Shown: positions 9,675 through 18,433, counted from the stretch's first letter. The stretch is DNA of 61,188 nucleotides from Amycolatopsis acidicola (GCF_007713735.2 NZ_VMNW02000049.1:1-61188), one strand, 5' to 3'. A program made the numbers and translations. Notes: generated by a model not told the origin, from the letters alone.

Positions 9675-11615
9675 TTGGCCCGGCTCACCGCATTCCTCGC
9701 CTGGTCCACCCAGGCCGGCTCACCGGACGCCGTGAAGAAAGCGCTGTCCGTGATGAAGACCAAGCTCGGTGAGCACGGCTTCGACTATTACGACTGGAAC
9801 GAGAACCAGAGCGTCAACAAGGACATCGGTGCCAAGGTGTCCGACGAACTGGTGAAATCCGATCTGGTGATACTGGAGGGCAGCAAACAGCGCCCGAACC
9901 TGGCCTACGAAGCGGGTTACGCGCACGCACTGCACCTGCCGCTCGTGGTGGTCAAGCAGTACGACTCCGAGCGGCTGCCGGAGAACTTCGGCGAACCCGA
10001 CTACCTTTCGTACCCGGCGGACGTCGGGGACGAGCTGGGGTTCAAGGATTTCGAGTCCCGGTTCGCCGACTGGCTGGGCAAACTCGCCGCGACCACGCTC
10101 TCGCCGGGGCAGCGCTCCGCCCGCCACGGCCGCAACTCGCTGAACGAGCAGATCAACAAGTTCATCGACGGCTACCCCGAGGAGCACGCGAGCCTGCACC
10201 TGCTCGGCGGCTGGGCCGGCGCGCTCGCCCACGAGCTGGACTCCGGCGGCGCGTCGCAGCTGGTCGTGGACGCCGACTACTACCTGCCCAGCTTCTCCAG
10301 CCTGCGCGGCTGGGACGGCGGTGAGGTCCGCGCGATCGCCGACCTGACCGACGAAACAGAGCAGTTCTGGACTCCGGACCACCCGGAGGAGATGACGGCC
10401 AACGTCAGCGAGCGCGTGTTCCTCATCGACTGGTCGTGGTTCTTCGAGGAAGAGAGCAAGCTCGCCCGCCAGATCAACCTGTGGAAGCAGCACCAGGCCC
10501 GGCACCGCGACAGGCCGTACGAGATCTTCATCGCCGCCAAGGAGGAGCTGCGGCCGGGCGAGGTGCACCCGATGGGGCCGGGCGCGGTCGGGCATCACCT
10601 GCTGCTGCTCGACCCGGACCTGATCGGCGGCTACCGGCCGAACCCCGGCCGCATCGACGGCCGCCAGCTGGTCATCGAGCGAAATGCGCTGCGGTTCGCC
10701 AGCGCCACCCAGTTCTACGACTCGATCAAGGCGCGCGCGGTCCGCTTCGAGCCCAGCATGAAAGCGGCCGACCTGCGCCGCGCCTGGGTGGCGCGCAACG
10801 ACATCGGGCACTGGGACGAGGACTGGACGAGCGAGACGGAATTCCGCTCCCCGGACTACTTCGACGACTACGAACGGCACATCCGGTGCTGGATCCCGAA
10901 CTACGCGCAGATGATCCGGGACTGCGCGGCCACGGTGTTCCGGGAGATCCTGCGCATCTACGCGGACAGCATGCGGTCGGTCGGCGTGCTCGAAATCGGG
11001 TATGGCACGGGCAGGCTGACCAGCGAGATCGTGCCGTGGATCCGCAACATCAACCGGCCGTTCTACGACCTCGAGCACCACGGCCCGGTGCGGCAGTACC
11101 GCGGTGTCGACCGGGCGGAGCAGATGGTCCAGTTCGCGCGTGAGCGGCTGATGCCGGAACAGCAGACGGGGCTGGACATGCGGCTCGTCCGCGGCACGGC
11201 GTGGGAAGACGTGGACGGCCGGTACGACGTCGTGTTCGGCTCGCTGGTGATGCACTTCCTGATCGGCCCGGACCCGACGGACGAGACGCTCGACGAGTTC
11301 TTCGGCAACTGCGCCGAGCACACCACCGAAGACGGCACGCTGATCTTCGCGGACGTGTTCGGCGTCAACGGGGATCGCAAGGGCTCGTCGTCGATGGAGA
11401 AATGGCGCGAGTGGATGGCCCGGTACGGCCTCTCGGACGACAAGGTCGAGGGCTACATGGCCGGCAACACCGACATGACCAGCGCGGCGCCGGTTTCGTT
11501 GCTGCGCAAGGCCGCGGAGGCACACGGCTTCAAGACGCGCGTGAAGGTGGTCGGAGCGCCGACGCTGCCGTTCCGCATCGTGGTCTTCCAGAAGGACCGG
11601 CCAGGCCGCGATTGA
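9675..11615 (+). CDS. TIR/deoxyribosyltransferase-like domain fused to a SAM methyltransferase
   Basis: The protein has about 646 residues in three parts. Residues 1-130 have the alternating pattern of nucleoside 2-deoxyribosyltransferase or TIR-like folds: FLAWS near residue 7, a run of acidic residues near 38-43, SDLVILEG near 62, and NLAYEAGYAHAL at 75-86 with Glu79 in the usual catalytic place. Residues about 140-420 are an unrecognised region. From about 430, motif I (VLEIGYGTGRL) and YDVVFGSLVMHF near 516 mark a class I SAM-dependent methyltransferase. I chose TTG 9675 over TTG 9654 because GGAGG lies five bases upstream of it. The gene stands alone, ending in a field of 21-bp repeats. 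It may be a nucleotide-processing defence or signalling enzyme, but no function is established. Confidence 0.7.
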   Translation: MARLTAFLAWSTQAGSPDAVKKALSVMKTKLGEHGFDYYDWNENQSVNKDIGAKVSDELVKSDLVILEGSKQRPNLAYEAGYAHALHLPLVVVKQYDSERLPENFGEPDYLSYPADVGDELGFKDFESRFADWLGKLAATTLSPGQRSARHGRNSLNEQINKFIDGYPEEHASLHLLGGWAGALAHELDSGGASQLVVDADYYLPSFSSLRGWDGGEVRAIADLTDETEQFWTPDHPEEMTANVSERVFLIDWSWFFEEESKLARQINLWKQHQARHRDRPYEIFIAAKEELRPGEVHPMGPGAVGHHLLLLDPDLIGGYRPNPGRIDGRQLVIERNALRFASATQFYDSIKARAVRFEPSMKAADLRRAWVARNDIGHWDEDWTSETEFRSPDYFDDYERHIRCWIPNYAQMIRDCAATVFREILRIYADSMRSVGVLEIGYGTGRLTSEIVPWIRNINRPFYDLEHHGPVRQYRGVDRAEQMVQFARERLMPEQQTGLDMRLVRGTAWEDVDGRYDVVFGSLVMHFLIGPDPTDETLDEFFGNCAEHTTEDGTLIFADVFGVNGDRKGSSSMEKWREWMARYGLSDDKVEGYMAGNTDMTSAAPVSLLRKAAEAHGFKTRVKVVGAPTLPFRIVVFQKDRPGRD

Positions 11616-11620
11616 GGCAG

Positions 11621-11897
11621 GTCTTGCCGTTGGGCTCGGCCGTGTTTGCCGGTGGCGTCGGCGTGTTTGCTGTCGGCGCGCGTTTGTTGGCTCGTGGGGT
11701 TGGTGTGTTGGTCACCCTCGGCGGCCAACATGCCAGCGGGAGCGCCGACGCGCGGACGGGGGCGGCCCACTCGCTTGACGGGGCGGCCAACATACCCACG
11801 TGGCGGGCCAACCCGCGGACGGGGGCGGCCAACATGCCGACGCCACCGGCAAACACGCCCGCGTGGCGGGCCAACACGCCTGCGTGGCGGGCCAACA
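11621..11897. repeat. 21-bp-period degenerate tandem repeat, orientation switching
   Basis: On the plus strand GTGTTTGCC/GTGTTGG-type cores start at 11621 (degenerate), 11642, 11663, 11684 and 11705, each 21 bases apart. From 11723 the reverse-complement core GGCCAACA appears at 11723, 11785, 11827, 11869 and 11890, with imperfect copies at 11764, 11806 and 11848. Both halves keep a 21-base step. The switch makes a perfect 22-bp inverted repeat between 11641-11662 and 11836-11857. The patch fills the convergent gap between the methyltransferase fusion and the M20 gene. The same core and period recur at 26200-26271. Confidence 0.85.
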
Positions 11898-11924
11898 CGC
11901 GGATCCTGCGAGCGCTGACGCCGA

Positions 11925-13073
11925 CTACCGTCGCGACCCGGCCAGATAGCCCACCGCCTGCGTCCACGCTACCGCGCCCACCGCTTCCGCCGGTGGTAGG
12001 AACTCCGGGTGGTGCAAGGGCCGCGGCCGGAAGCCGGGGGCGTCGCGGAGGCCGACGAAAGCCATGAGTGCCGGGCCCAGCCGGTGCAGGTGGGCGAAGT
12101 CGTCGCCGCCGCAGGAGCGCCACGGCGCGGCCACCGCGAGGCCCGCTGCGGGGGCGAGCGCGGCGGCCAGCGAAGCGAGCGAGTCGTCGTTGACCAACGG
12201 CGGCTCGCTTTTCGTGAACCGCACCGTGGCCGTGCAGCCGTGGGCCCTGGCGACGGCCTCGATGGTCGAAACAACCGCCTCCCGCAACGTCGCCTGATCG
12301 TCCGCGTCGAGTGCGCGCAGCGTCGCCCACGCGCGCGCCCGGGGCGGGATCACGTTTTCCGAAGTCCCGGCCTCGATTTTGCCCACCGTCAGCACCGCCG
12401 CGTGCGTCGGATCCACGCGCCGGCCCACCAGCGTGTGCAGCGCGACCACGACCTGCGCCAGCGCCAGCACGGGATCCGACGTGAGATGCGGGTACGCGCC
12501 ATGCCCGCCGACCCCGTCGAGCACGATCTCCACCGCGTCCGAGGCCGCGTTCACCGCACCGGGCTCCACGCCGATGGATCCCCACGCCAGCAAGGGATGC
12601 AGGTGCGCGGCGACCACCGCGTCGAAGCCCTCCGTGAACTCTTCGAGCAACGCCAGCGCACCCGAGGGATGCCGCTCCTCGCTGGGCTGGAACACCGCGG
12701 TGAACGGCGCGGGCAGCTCGTCCCGCATCCGGTGCACGGCACGCGTCAGAGCGACCAGCGCGGCACTGTGCACATCGTGACCGCACGCGTGCATGTGCCC
12801 GTTCGTCGAGGCGAAGGGCGCGCCCGTCTCCTCGGGGATCTCCAACCCGTCCAGCTCGGCGCGCACGAGCACTCCGCGCGGCCCGCCAATCCTTGACACC
12901 AGGCCGGTTCCCGCCACTGGACGCGGTTCGGCGGGCAGCGCCGCGGCGATCAGCTCCGCCGTGCGCACCTCCCGGAAACCGCTTTCCGGAACCGCGTGCA
13001 ACCGTTCCCGCAGTGCGATCGCGGACGGTAACTCGTCGTCGACTAACCGCAGCAGTTGCTCCACACTGGACAC
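11925..13073 (-). CDS. M20-family metal-dependent amidohydrolase
   Basis: A protein of about 382 residues of the M20D type (hippurate, indole-acetyl amino acid or N-acyl amino acid hydrolases). Metal ligands are visible in HMHACGHDVHSA. The substrate segment DGLEIPEETGAPFAS precedes it, and a C-terminal GGDDFAH-like segment follows. I chose GTG 13073 because starting further upstream at 13112 would overlap the divergent gene at 13103. The upstream AGGGG is only a weak ribosome site. No signal peptide is seen, so it acts in the cytoplasm. The substrate cannot be told from sequence. Confidence 0.88.
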   Translation of the reverse strand: MSSVEQLLRLVDDELPSAIALRERLHAVPESGFREVRTAELIAAALPAEPRPVAGTGLVSRIGGPRGVLVRAELDGLEIPEETGAPFASTNGHMHACGHDVHSAALVALTRAVHRMRDELPAPFTAVFQPSEERHPSGALALLEEFTEGFDAVVAAHLHPLLAWGSIGVEPGAVNAASDAVEIVLDGVGGHGAYPHLTSDPVLALAQVVVALHTLVGRRVDPTHAAVLTVGKIEAGTSENVIPPRARAWATLRALDADDQATLREAVVSTIEAVARAHGCTATVRFTKSEPPLVNDDSLASLAAALAPAAGLAVAAPWRSCGGDDFAHLHRLGPALMAFVGLRDAPGFRPRPLHHPEFLPPAEAVGAVAWTQAVGYLAGSRR

Positions 13074-13102
13074 GCCCCTGTTCTTACCGTGCGGAGAGCT
13101 CG

Positions 13103-14683
13103 TTGACGTCACGACCGGCAGTGCTGATCCGGGTGCTCTTCGCCGTACTGGCCGTGGTTTCGCTCGTACTCGGCTACGTCGGCCTCGCCGAGTACCTCGC
13201 GGGTTCGCCGCAGTTCGCGCATCGCCCGATCGACCTCGCCTACTACGACCTGCAGCTGTTCGTGATCAACTCCGCGCCGGTGAGCAACGGCGGCCCGTAC
13301 CCGTGGCCGCTGGAGATCAGCCGCTTCCTGACCCCGGCGGTCACCGGTTACGCGGTGCTGGAAACGGCGCGGTTGCTGTTCGCCAGCGAGATCGCGCGGC
13401 TCCGCGCCCGCCGCCGCGCGGGGCACATCGTCGTCTGCGGCGAGTCGGTGGCCGCCCGCACGCTCGTGGCGCACCTCGCCGACGCCGGGCATCGCGTCGT
13501 TTCCGTTGCCAGCGCGCGGAACGCGGGCGTGCTGAACGCCGCCGGGCTGGCCCGCGCCACGCGGCTGTACGCCTGCGCGGACGAGACGCCGGCGAACATC
13601 GCGACGGTGCTCGCCGCCAGCCAGGTCGAGCGGAAAGTGCACACCCCGCTGGAGATCTACGCGCACGTCGCCGATCCCGAGCTGGGCGAGGCGTTGCGCG
13701 ACGGGCGCTGGCAGGCGGGACTGGAGGTGGACTTCTTCTCCCTGGACGGCGTCGCCGCGAAGGAGGTCGTGCAGACCGAACAGCCGGACGGCGAACGGCT
13801 CGTCGTGATCGGGCTGAGCGCCTTCGGCCGGGCGCTGCTCCTGGAGCTGGCGCGGCGCGCGGACCGGGCCGGGACCGGGCCGGTGGAGGTCACCGTCGTC
13901 GACGCCGACGGGGCGGCCGCGGTGGCCGAACTCCGGGCCAGGCACCCGTTCTTCGCCGCGTCGTGCGTGGTCGAGGTGGTGCCTGTCTACCATCCGGAAC
14001 CAGGTGTGCACCGGGTGTTCGTCTGCCACGATGACGAAGAGCGGGCGCTGCGCGACGGCCTCACGGCGGCGGCTACCGTGGACGCGACCCGGGGCACTGT
14101 GATCGTCAGAATGGCGCAGCTGGCCGGTGTAGGTGAGATGATTGTCCAGCACGGTCAAGAGGACCGGCTGCGGTTCGTAGGAGTACTGGACATGGCCAGC
14201 GTTTATCTGTCCGAGCGGATCACCGATTCGCTGGCGCGCGCCGTGCACCGGCGTTACCTGCGGGACCAGCAGGCGCTCGGCCAGACGCGGGCCACCAACC
14301 CGTCGCTGGTGAACTGGGACGACCTGCCCGAGACGCTGCGCGAGGCGAACCGCGCACAGGCCGGGGATATCGAGCGCAAGCTGGAGCTGGTGGGCTGCGC
14401 GGCGGTGCCGAGCCTGGAAGAGGCGCCGTTCACGTTCGAGCCGGACGAGATCGAGCGGCTGGCCGTGATCGAGCACGAGCGCTGGATGAAGGAGCGTCAG
14501 GCCGACGGCTGGCGCTACGGCCCGGTGCGGGACAACGAGCGCAAACTCCACCCCGATCTGCGGCCTTGGTCACAGCTGGGCGAGGAAGAACGGCAGAAGG
14601 ACCGCAACGTGGTGCTGTCGCTGCCGACGGTGCTGGCCGACGCCGGCTACAAGATCGTGCGCCGCGGTCAGCGCAGGCGGTAG
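13103..14683 (+). CDS. Two-TM protein with tandem Rossmann (TrkA-N-like) and C-terminal RyR domains
   Basis: A protein of about 526 residues. Hydrophobic segments near 8-30 and 75-95 flank a loop (NGGPYPWPLE), as in small two-TM channels. A TrkA-N/RCK-like Rossmann unit begins near 108 (HIVVCGESVAAR) and a second near 232 (RLVVIGLSAFGRALL). The last 90 residues (IEHERWMKERQADGWRYG, then a conserved Trp and DRNVV) match the bacterial RyR domain. I chose TTG 13103 because GCGGAG lies just upstream and the hydrophobic segment begins right after it. It could be a nucleotide-gated ion channel or sensor. Its neighbours include a TIR-like enzyme, but no direct link is shown. Confidence 0.75.
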   Translation: MTSRPAVLIRVLFAVLAVVSLVLGYVGLAEYLAGSPQFAHRPIDLAYYDLQLFVINSAPVSNGGPYPWPLEISRFLTPAVTGYAVLETARLLFASEIARLRARRRAGHIVVCGESVAARTLVAHLADAGHRVVSVASARNAGVLNAAGLARATRLYACADETPANIATVLAASQVERKVHTPLEIYAHVADPELGEALRDGRWQAGLEVDFFSLDGVAAKEVVQTEQPDGERLVVIGLSAFGRALLLELARRADRAGTGPVEVTVVDADGAAAVAELRARHPFFAASCVVEVVPVYHPEPGVHRVFVCHDDEERALRDGLTAAATVDATRGTVIVRMAQLAGVGEMIVQHGQEDRLRFVGVLDMASVYLSERITDSLARAVHRRYLRDQQALGQTRATNPSLVNWDDLPETLREANRAQAGDIERKLELVGCAAVPSLEEAPFTFEPDEIERLAVIEHERWMKERQADGWRYGPVRDNERKLHPDLRPWSQLGEEERQKDRNVVLSLPTVLADAGYKIVRRGQRRR

Positions 14684-14952
14684 AGCCAGGTTCGCCAGAC
14701 GATCGCCGTCGGCACCCCGATGCAGAGCACGGTGCCGAAGACGATCAGGAACGAAGTGTGGGCTTGCGCACCCGCCACCATCAGGAACAAACCGCAGGCT
14801 ATCGAACAGAGGGCGCCCAGTATCGCGAGAACCACACTCGGAATCCGCATCGGCCGCAGTTCTGCCAACCGCTGGGCCAGGCGTGGATTCTCCTCGGCGA
14901 GCTGCCGTTCGATCTCGGACAGCCGCCGCTGCTCTTCTCCGTGAAGTGCCAT
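14668..14952 (-). CDS. DUF3040-like small membrane protein
   Basis: The 94-residue protein has an N-terminal amphipathic stretch (EEQRRLSEIERQLAEENPRL) followed by two transmembrane helices, the classical DUF3040 layout of actinobacteria. I chose the ATG at 14952, seven codons inside the longest frame, because the family begins with MAL. Its 3' end overlaps the convergent RyR gene by 16 bases. Function is unknown. Confidence 0.8.
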   Translation of the reverse strand: MALHGEEQRRLSEIERQLAEENPRLAQRLAELRPMRIPSVVLAILGALCSIACGLFLMVAGAQAHTSFLIVFGTVLCIGVPTAIVWRTWLYRLR

Positions 14953-15174
14953 GCCCGCACCGCCTCTTCCCATTCATTATGGGCCGGGCCCGGGCGGTTG
15001 TCATCGCGACGTTCTGTGTGAACTTTTTTCGGTTGTCAGGCGGTCGCTCACTGTGAGTAGGTAACATAATCTTGCGTTAACACTCTCGTAGGACGCAGAG
15101 GCGTAGGGGACGGTGCCTTTCCTGCGAGAACGAACCGCACGTGACCACACGGGCGGGTGAGGAGGGTGTACGAC

Positions 15175-15315
15175 ATGAGTGTGTCCCAGAAGGAGCTGGA
15201 GACCACCCCGATCTTCGCCGCGTTGACCGCGGAGTTCGGTGTCGAGCGGCTGGAGCAGCTCGTCGGCGGCGACGCCGAGCAGCAGCCCGAAGAGGGCGAG
15301 GAGAAGGCCGGCTGA
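15175..15315 (+). CDS. Small acidic protein of 46 residues, unknown
   Basis: ATG 15175 has a strong GGAGG site nine bases upstream (15161-15165). The product begins MSVSQKELETTPIF and ends in a Glu/Gln/Gly-rich acidic tail. It has a predicted helix (LTAEFGVERLEQLVGG) and no Cys. I do not recognise it. It stands alone between a DUF3040 gene and a dienelactone hydrolase. The good ribosome site and normal codon use make it more likely real than chance. Confidence 0.55.
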   Translation: MSVSQKELETTPIFAALTAEFGVERLEQLVGGDAEQQPEEGEEKAG

Positions 15316-15414
15316 TCCCGGCCTGGAGCCCGCCGGCGCCACCGTGACCCGGGACGCCGGCGGCCTCGAGCAGGCGTTCATGCCCCGGACAGGTGATCGT
15401 GCCAAGCTGGGGTC

Positions 15415-16155
15415 ATGATCGATGAGATTCGGGCCGGAACGATCTCGATCGCCGGGCACGGTGGCGACGAGATCGAGGCCTACCTGGCGACTCCCGAGGA
15501 CGGCGCCCCGCACGGCGGGGTCGTCGTGATCCATCACATGCCCGGCTACGACGCCGCCACCAAGGAGATGGTGCGGAAGTTCGCGGTCAACGGCTATCAG
15601 GCGCTGTGCCCCAACCTGTACTCGCGCGAAGCGCCGGGCGCCGACCCGGACGACGCCGCCGCCACCGTCCGCGCCGCGGGCGGGGTGCCGGACGCCCGCC
15701 TGGTCGGCGATGTCCTCGGCGCCGCGGAGCACCTGCGGGGCCTGCCCGACGCCAACGGCAAGATCGGCGTGATCGGGCACTGTTCCGGTGGCAGGCAGAC
15801 GTTCCTGGCCGCGTGCAGCCTGGAGATCGACGCGGCCGTGGACTGCTACGGCGCCTTCATCGTCGAGGACCCGCCGCCGCAGATGGCCGACATGAAGCCG
15901 CTGCTGGGCCTCGCCCCGCAGCTGTCCTGTCCGCTGCTGGGCCTGTTCGGCGCGGAGGACCAGCACCCCTCGCCGGAGGCCACGGCCCGGTTGAGCGAGG
16001 AACTGGACAAGCTGGGCAAGCCGCACGAATTCCACACCTACGAGAACGCCGGGCACTCGTTCTTCGCCGTGGACCGGCCCGCCTACCGCCCGGAGGCGGC
16101 GGTCGACGGCTGGCAGCGCATCTTCAGGTTCTTCGGCGAGCACCTCGCGGCGTAA
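15415..16155 (+). CDS. Dienelactone hydrolase family protein
   Basis: The 246-residue alpha/beta hydrolase has the dienelactone hydrolase triad: nucleophile Cys123 in GHCSGG, Asp182 in GAEDQH and His214 in AGHSFF. Such enzymes open lactones or hydrolyse activated esters in the cytoplasm. It is followed nine bases later by the DUF6295-like gene, so the two probably form an operon that ends at the terminator at 16445-16475. No aromatic-degradation genes are nearby, so its physiological substrate is open. Confidence 0.9.
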   Translation: MIDEIRAGTISIAGHGGDEIEAYLATPEDGAPHGGVVVIHHMPGYDAATKEMVRKFAVNGYQALCPNLYSREAPGADPDDAAATVRAAGGVPDARLVGDVLGAAEHLRGLPDANGKIGVIGHCSGGRQTFLAACSLEIDAAVDCYGAFIVEDPPPQMADMKPLLGLAPQLSCPLLGLFGAEDQHPSPEATARLSEELDKLGKPHEFHTYENAGHSFFAVDRPAYRPEAAVDGWQRIFRFFGEHLAA

Positions 16156-16164
16156 GGAGTTCTC

Positions 16165-16437
16165 ATGTGCACATACCAGACCGACAAGATCGAGGTCACC
16201 GGCAGCGGCAAGGCCGCGCGGGGCTGGTTCAAGCTCTCGCACGCCACGGTGTACGTCGACCACCCGGTGCACGCGCCCTTCGGCCACACCGTGAACATCG
16301 ACTTCATCAACCCCGATGAGGGCCCGTCGGCCCGGGTGCCGGTGGAGCTGACCGAGGAGGCCGCGCTCGCGCTGGCCGACGCGATCCACCGCGCGGTGGC
16401 CGCCGCGCCCAAGGGACTGGCTTCGGTCAACCAGTGA
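16165..16437 (+). CDS. Conserved small protein, DUF6295-like
   Basis: The 90-residue protein starts at ATG 16165 with AAGGAG upstream. It contains TGSGKAARGWF and YVDHPVHAPFGHT, a pattern I associate with the actinobacterial family DUF6295, often next to dienelactone hydrolases. Several His and Cys residues could bind metal, but no function is known. It is the second gene of a two-gene unit. Confidence 0.75.
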   Translation: MCTYQTDKIEVTGSGKAARGWFKLSHATVYVDHPVHAPFGHTVNIDFINPDEGPSARVPVELTEEAALALADAIHRAVAAAPKGLASVNQ

Positions 16438-16444
16438 CCTCACC

Positions 16445-16475
16445 CGCGGGACTGTCCAGTGAGGACAGTCCCGCG
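16445..16475. terminator. Bidirectional hairpin terminator
   Basis: A perfect 13-bp stem (CGCGGGACTGTCC and its complement) closes a five-base loop between the convergent DUF6295-like and iolG genes. The flanks CCTCA and TGAGG extend the pairing. There is no U-tract, as is common in actinomycetes. Confidence 0.85.
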
Positions 16476-16481
16476 TGAGGC

Positions 16482-17486
16482 TCACCCGTAGAACGCGGGG
16501 CGATCTTTCAGCAGCACGGAAACGACGTGGCCGGAGTGGAGTGCTTCCGTGGTGGCGTCGCTGATCACGGCGGCGGCGTAGCCGTCCCAAGCACTCGGGC
16601 CGGCCGGTCGTGCGTCCTCAATGGACGAAACCCATTCGGTGAACTCCAGGTCGAAGGCCGCGCCGAACCGCTGTTTCCAGTCCTGCACCACATTCGCGCG
16701 CAGCTGCCCGGCGCCGCGCACCCACACCGATTCCGGGTCCGGCAGGCGCACCGTGCCGGTCTCTCCGACGGTCTCGCACTGGATGTCGTAGCCGTACCGG
16801 CAATTCACGAACACCTCGAGGTCCACCCGCGCGCCGCTCGCGGTCTCGAACAGCATGAACTGCGGGTCCTGCAGGTGCTCGAACCGGTTCGACGTCCTGC
16901 GCGGTTTCACCACCTGCGCGCTCACGATGTCCTCGTCGAGCAGCCAGCGGATGGTGTCGATCTCGTGGATCGCGGTGTCCTGCACAGCCATGTCGGAGTG
17001 GTAGCTCTCGGGCGCGCTCCGGTTCCGGTGCACGCAGTGCATCAGCAGCGGAGCGCCGATTTCGCCGCTGTCGATGACCTGCTTCATCGCGCGGTACCCG
17101 GCGTCGTAACGGCGCATGAACCCGACCTGCACCAGCCGCCGCCCCGAGGCTTGCTCGGCGTCGACGATGCGCAGGCAGTCCTCGGCCGTGGTGGCCAGCG
17201 GTTTCTCGCAGAACACGTACTTGCCCGCTTCGATCGCGCCCAGCACGTACTCGGCGTGTGTCGGCCCCCAGGACGTGACGACGACCGCGTCCACGAGGTC
17301 GTCGTCGATCACGTCCTGCCCGCTTGCGAGCGCCCTGGCGTGCACCCTCGACGCGACCTCTTCGGCGCGGGCGGCGTCCACGTCCGCCACCGCGACCACC
17401 TCGGCGCCGGTGACCACGTCGGTGATCCGGCGGACGTGGTCCTGGCCGATCATCCCGGCCCCGATCACCCCGATGCCGACGGTCAT
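16482..17486 (-). CDS. iolG: Inositol 2-dehydrogenase
   Basis: The 334-residue Gfo/Idh/MocA-family oxidoreductase should oxidise myo-inositol to 2-keto-myo-inositol using NAD. The N-terminal Rossmann motif is GVIGAGMIGQDH (residues 5-16). The EKPLA motif lies near 94, and a catalytic-type HEIDTIRWLL segment near 175. It is the last gene of the iol operon and starts inside the iolE-like stop (ATGA overlap). The terminator at 16445-16475 follows immediately. Confidence 0.92.
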   Translation of the reverse strand: MTVGIGVIGAGMIGQDHVRRITDVVTGAEVVAVADVDAARAEEVASRVHARALASGQDVIDDDLVDAVVVTSWGPTHAEYVLGAIEAGKYVFCEKPLATTAEDCLRIVDAEQASGRRLVQVGFMRRYDAGYRAMKQVIDSGEIGAPLLMHCVHRNRSAPESYHSDMAVQDTAIHEIDTIRWLLDEDIVSAQVVKPRRTSNRFEHLQDPQFMLFETASGARVDLEVFVNCRYGYDIQCETVGETGTVRLPDPESVWVRGAGQLRANVVQDWKQRFGAAFDLEFTEWVSSIEDARPAGPSAWDGYAAAVISDATTEALHSGHVVSVLLKDRPAFYG

Positions 17487-18424
17487 GCGGTCACCCCCGG
17501 GCGGGTGGTGCCGGCGAGCCCGCGGCTGCCCAGGTACTCGCGGGTGCGCACGGCTATCGGCAACGGCACGTCCGGCGCGCACGGATACAGGTCCTGCTCG
17601 ACGATCACGAAGATCTGTGCGTCCAAAGTGGACAACGCATCGACGATCTCCGCCGGGTCGGGCACACCGGCGGGCGGTTCCACGCACACACCGCGTCTGA
17701 CCGCCTCGCCGAAGCTGAGCTTTTCCGCATACACCTGCTCGACGATCGCCGGGTCCATCTGCTTGATGTGCACGTACCCGATCCGTTCGGCGTACCGGCG
17801 GATCAGGTCGAGGTTGTCGCCGCGGCCGTACGCCACGTGCCCGGTGTCCAGGCACAGGTTGGCGTACCTCGGGTCGCTCTCGTTGAGGTAGCGCTCGATT
17901 TCGGGCTGGGCCTGGATGTGGCTGTCCGCGTGGGGGTGCAGGCACAGCCGGACGTCGTACTCCTCCAGCAGGATCTTGCCCAGCTCGCTCGCGCGTTGGC
18001 CGAACGACGCCCATTGCGCGGCCGTCAGCTCGGTCGGTTCGGTGAACTCGCCGGTCTTCTCGTCCCGGTACATCGGCGGGATGTAGACGAGGTGGTGCGC
18101 GCCGGCCGCGGTGGTCAGTTCGGCCACTTTCCTCGTCTGGGCAAGCATTTCCTCCCACAGCTCGGGCCGGTGCAGCGCGCCGAAGGTGGTGCCGCCGGAG
18201 ACCTGCAGGCCACGCCTGGCGAGCTCCTCGGCGAGCACCGCGGGGTCGGTCGGGAGGTAGCCGTACGGGCCCAGTTCGAGCCACTCGTACCCGGCTTCCG
18301 CGAGTTCGTCGAGGAACCGGGTGTACGGGGTCTGGTGCTCGTCCTCGGGGAACCAGACGCCCCACGAGTCGGGTGCGCTGCCGAGGCAGAGGTTGCCGAT
18401 GAGCGACTCCGTTGTCACGTGCAC
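17483..18424 (-). CDS. iolE: Inosose dehydratase-like TIM-barrel protein
   Basis: This 313-residue sugar-phosphate isomerase/epimerase-fold protein begins with the IolE-like GSAPDSWGVWFPED. It has metal-binding residues typical of the fold (HPHADSH, DTGHVAYG, HIKQMD). In the inositol pathway it would dehydrate 2-keto-myo-inositol to the diketone used by IolD. GTG 18424 was chosen for the AGGAG site six bases upstream. It is nine bases after iolD and overlaps iolG. IolE is the natural call from the operon, though a related inosose isomerase cannot be excluded. Confidence 0.85.
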   Translation of the reverse strand: MHVTTESLIGNLCLGSAPDSWGVWFPEDEHQTPYTRFLDELAEAGYEWLELGPYGYLPTDPAVLAEELARRGLQVSGGTTFGALHRPELWEEMLAQTRKVAELTTAAGAHHLVYIPPMYRDEKTGEFTEPTELTAAQWASFGQRASELGKILLEEYDVRLCLHPHADSHIQAQPEIERYLNESDPRYANLCLDTGHVAYGRGDNLDLIRRYAERIGYVHIKQMDPAIVEQVYAEKLSFGEAVRRGVCVEPPAGVPDPAEIVDALSTLDAQIFVIVEQDLYPCAPDVPLPIAVRTREYLGSRGLAGTTRPGVTA

Positions 18425-18433
18425 TTCTCGCTC

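Noticed and set aside
9720..11525. 601-codon minus-strand frame opposite the methyltransferase fusion
   Set aside because: It has Val/Arg/Gln-rich shadow composition and no motif, and the plus strand carries clear domains.
11621..11897. Possible CRISPR array
   Set aside because: The unit is 21 bp with no unique spacers, orientation changes mid-array, and no cas genes are nearby.
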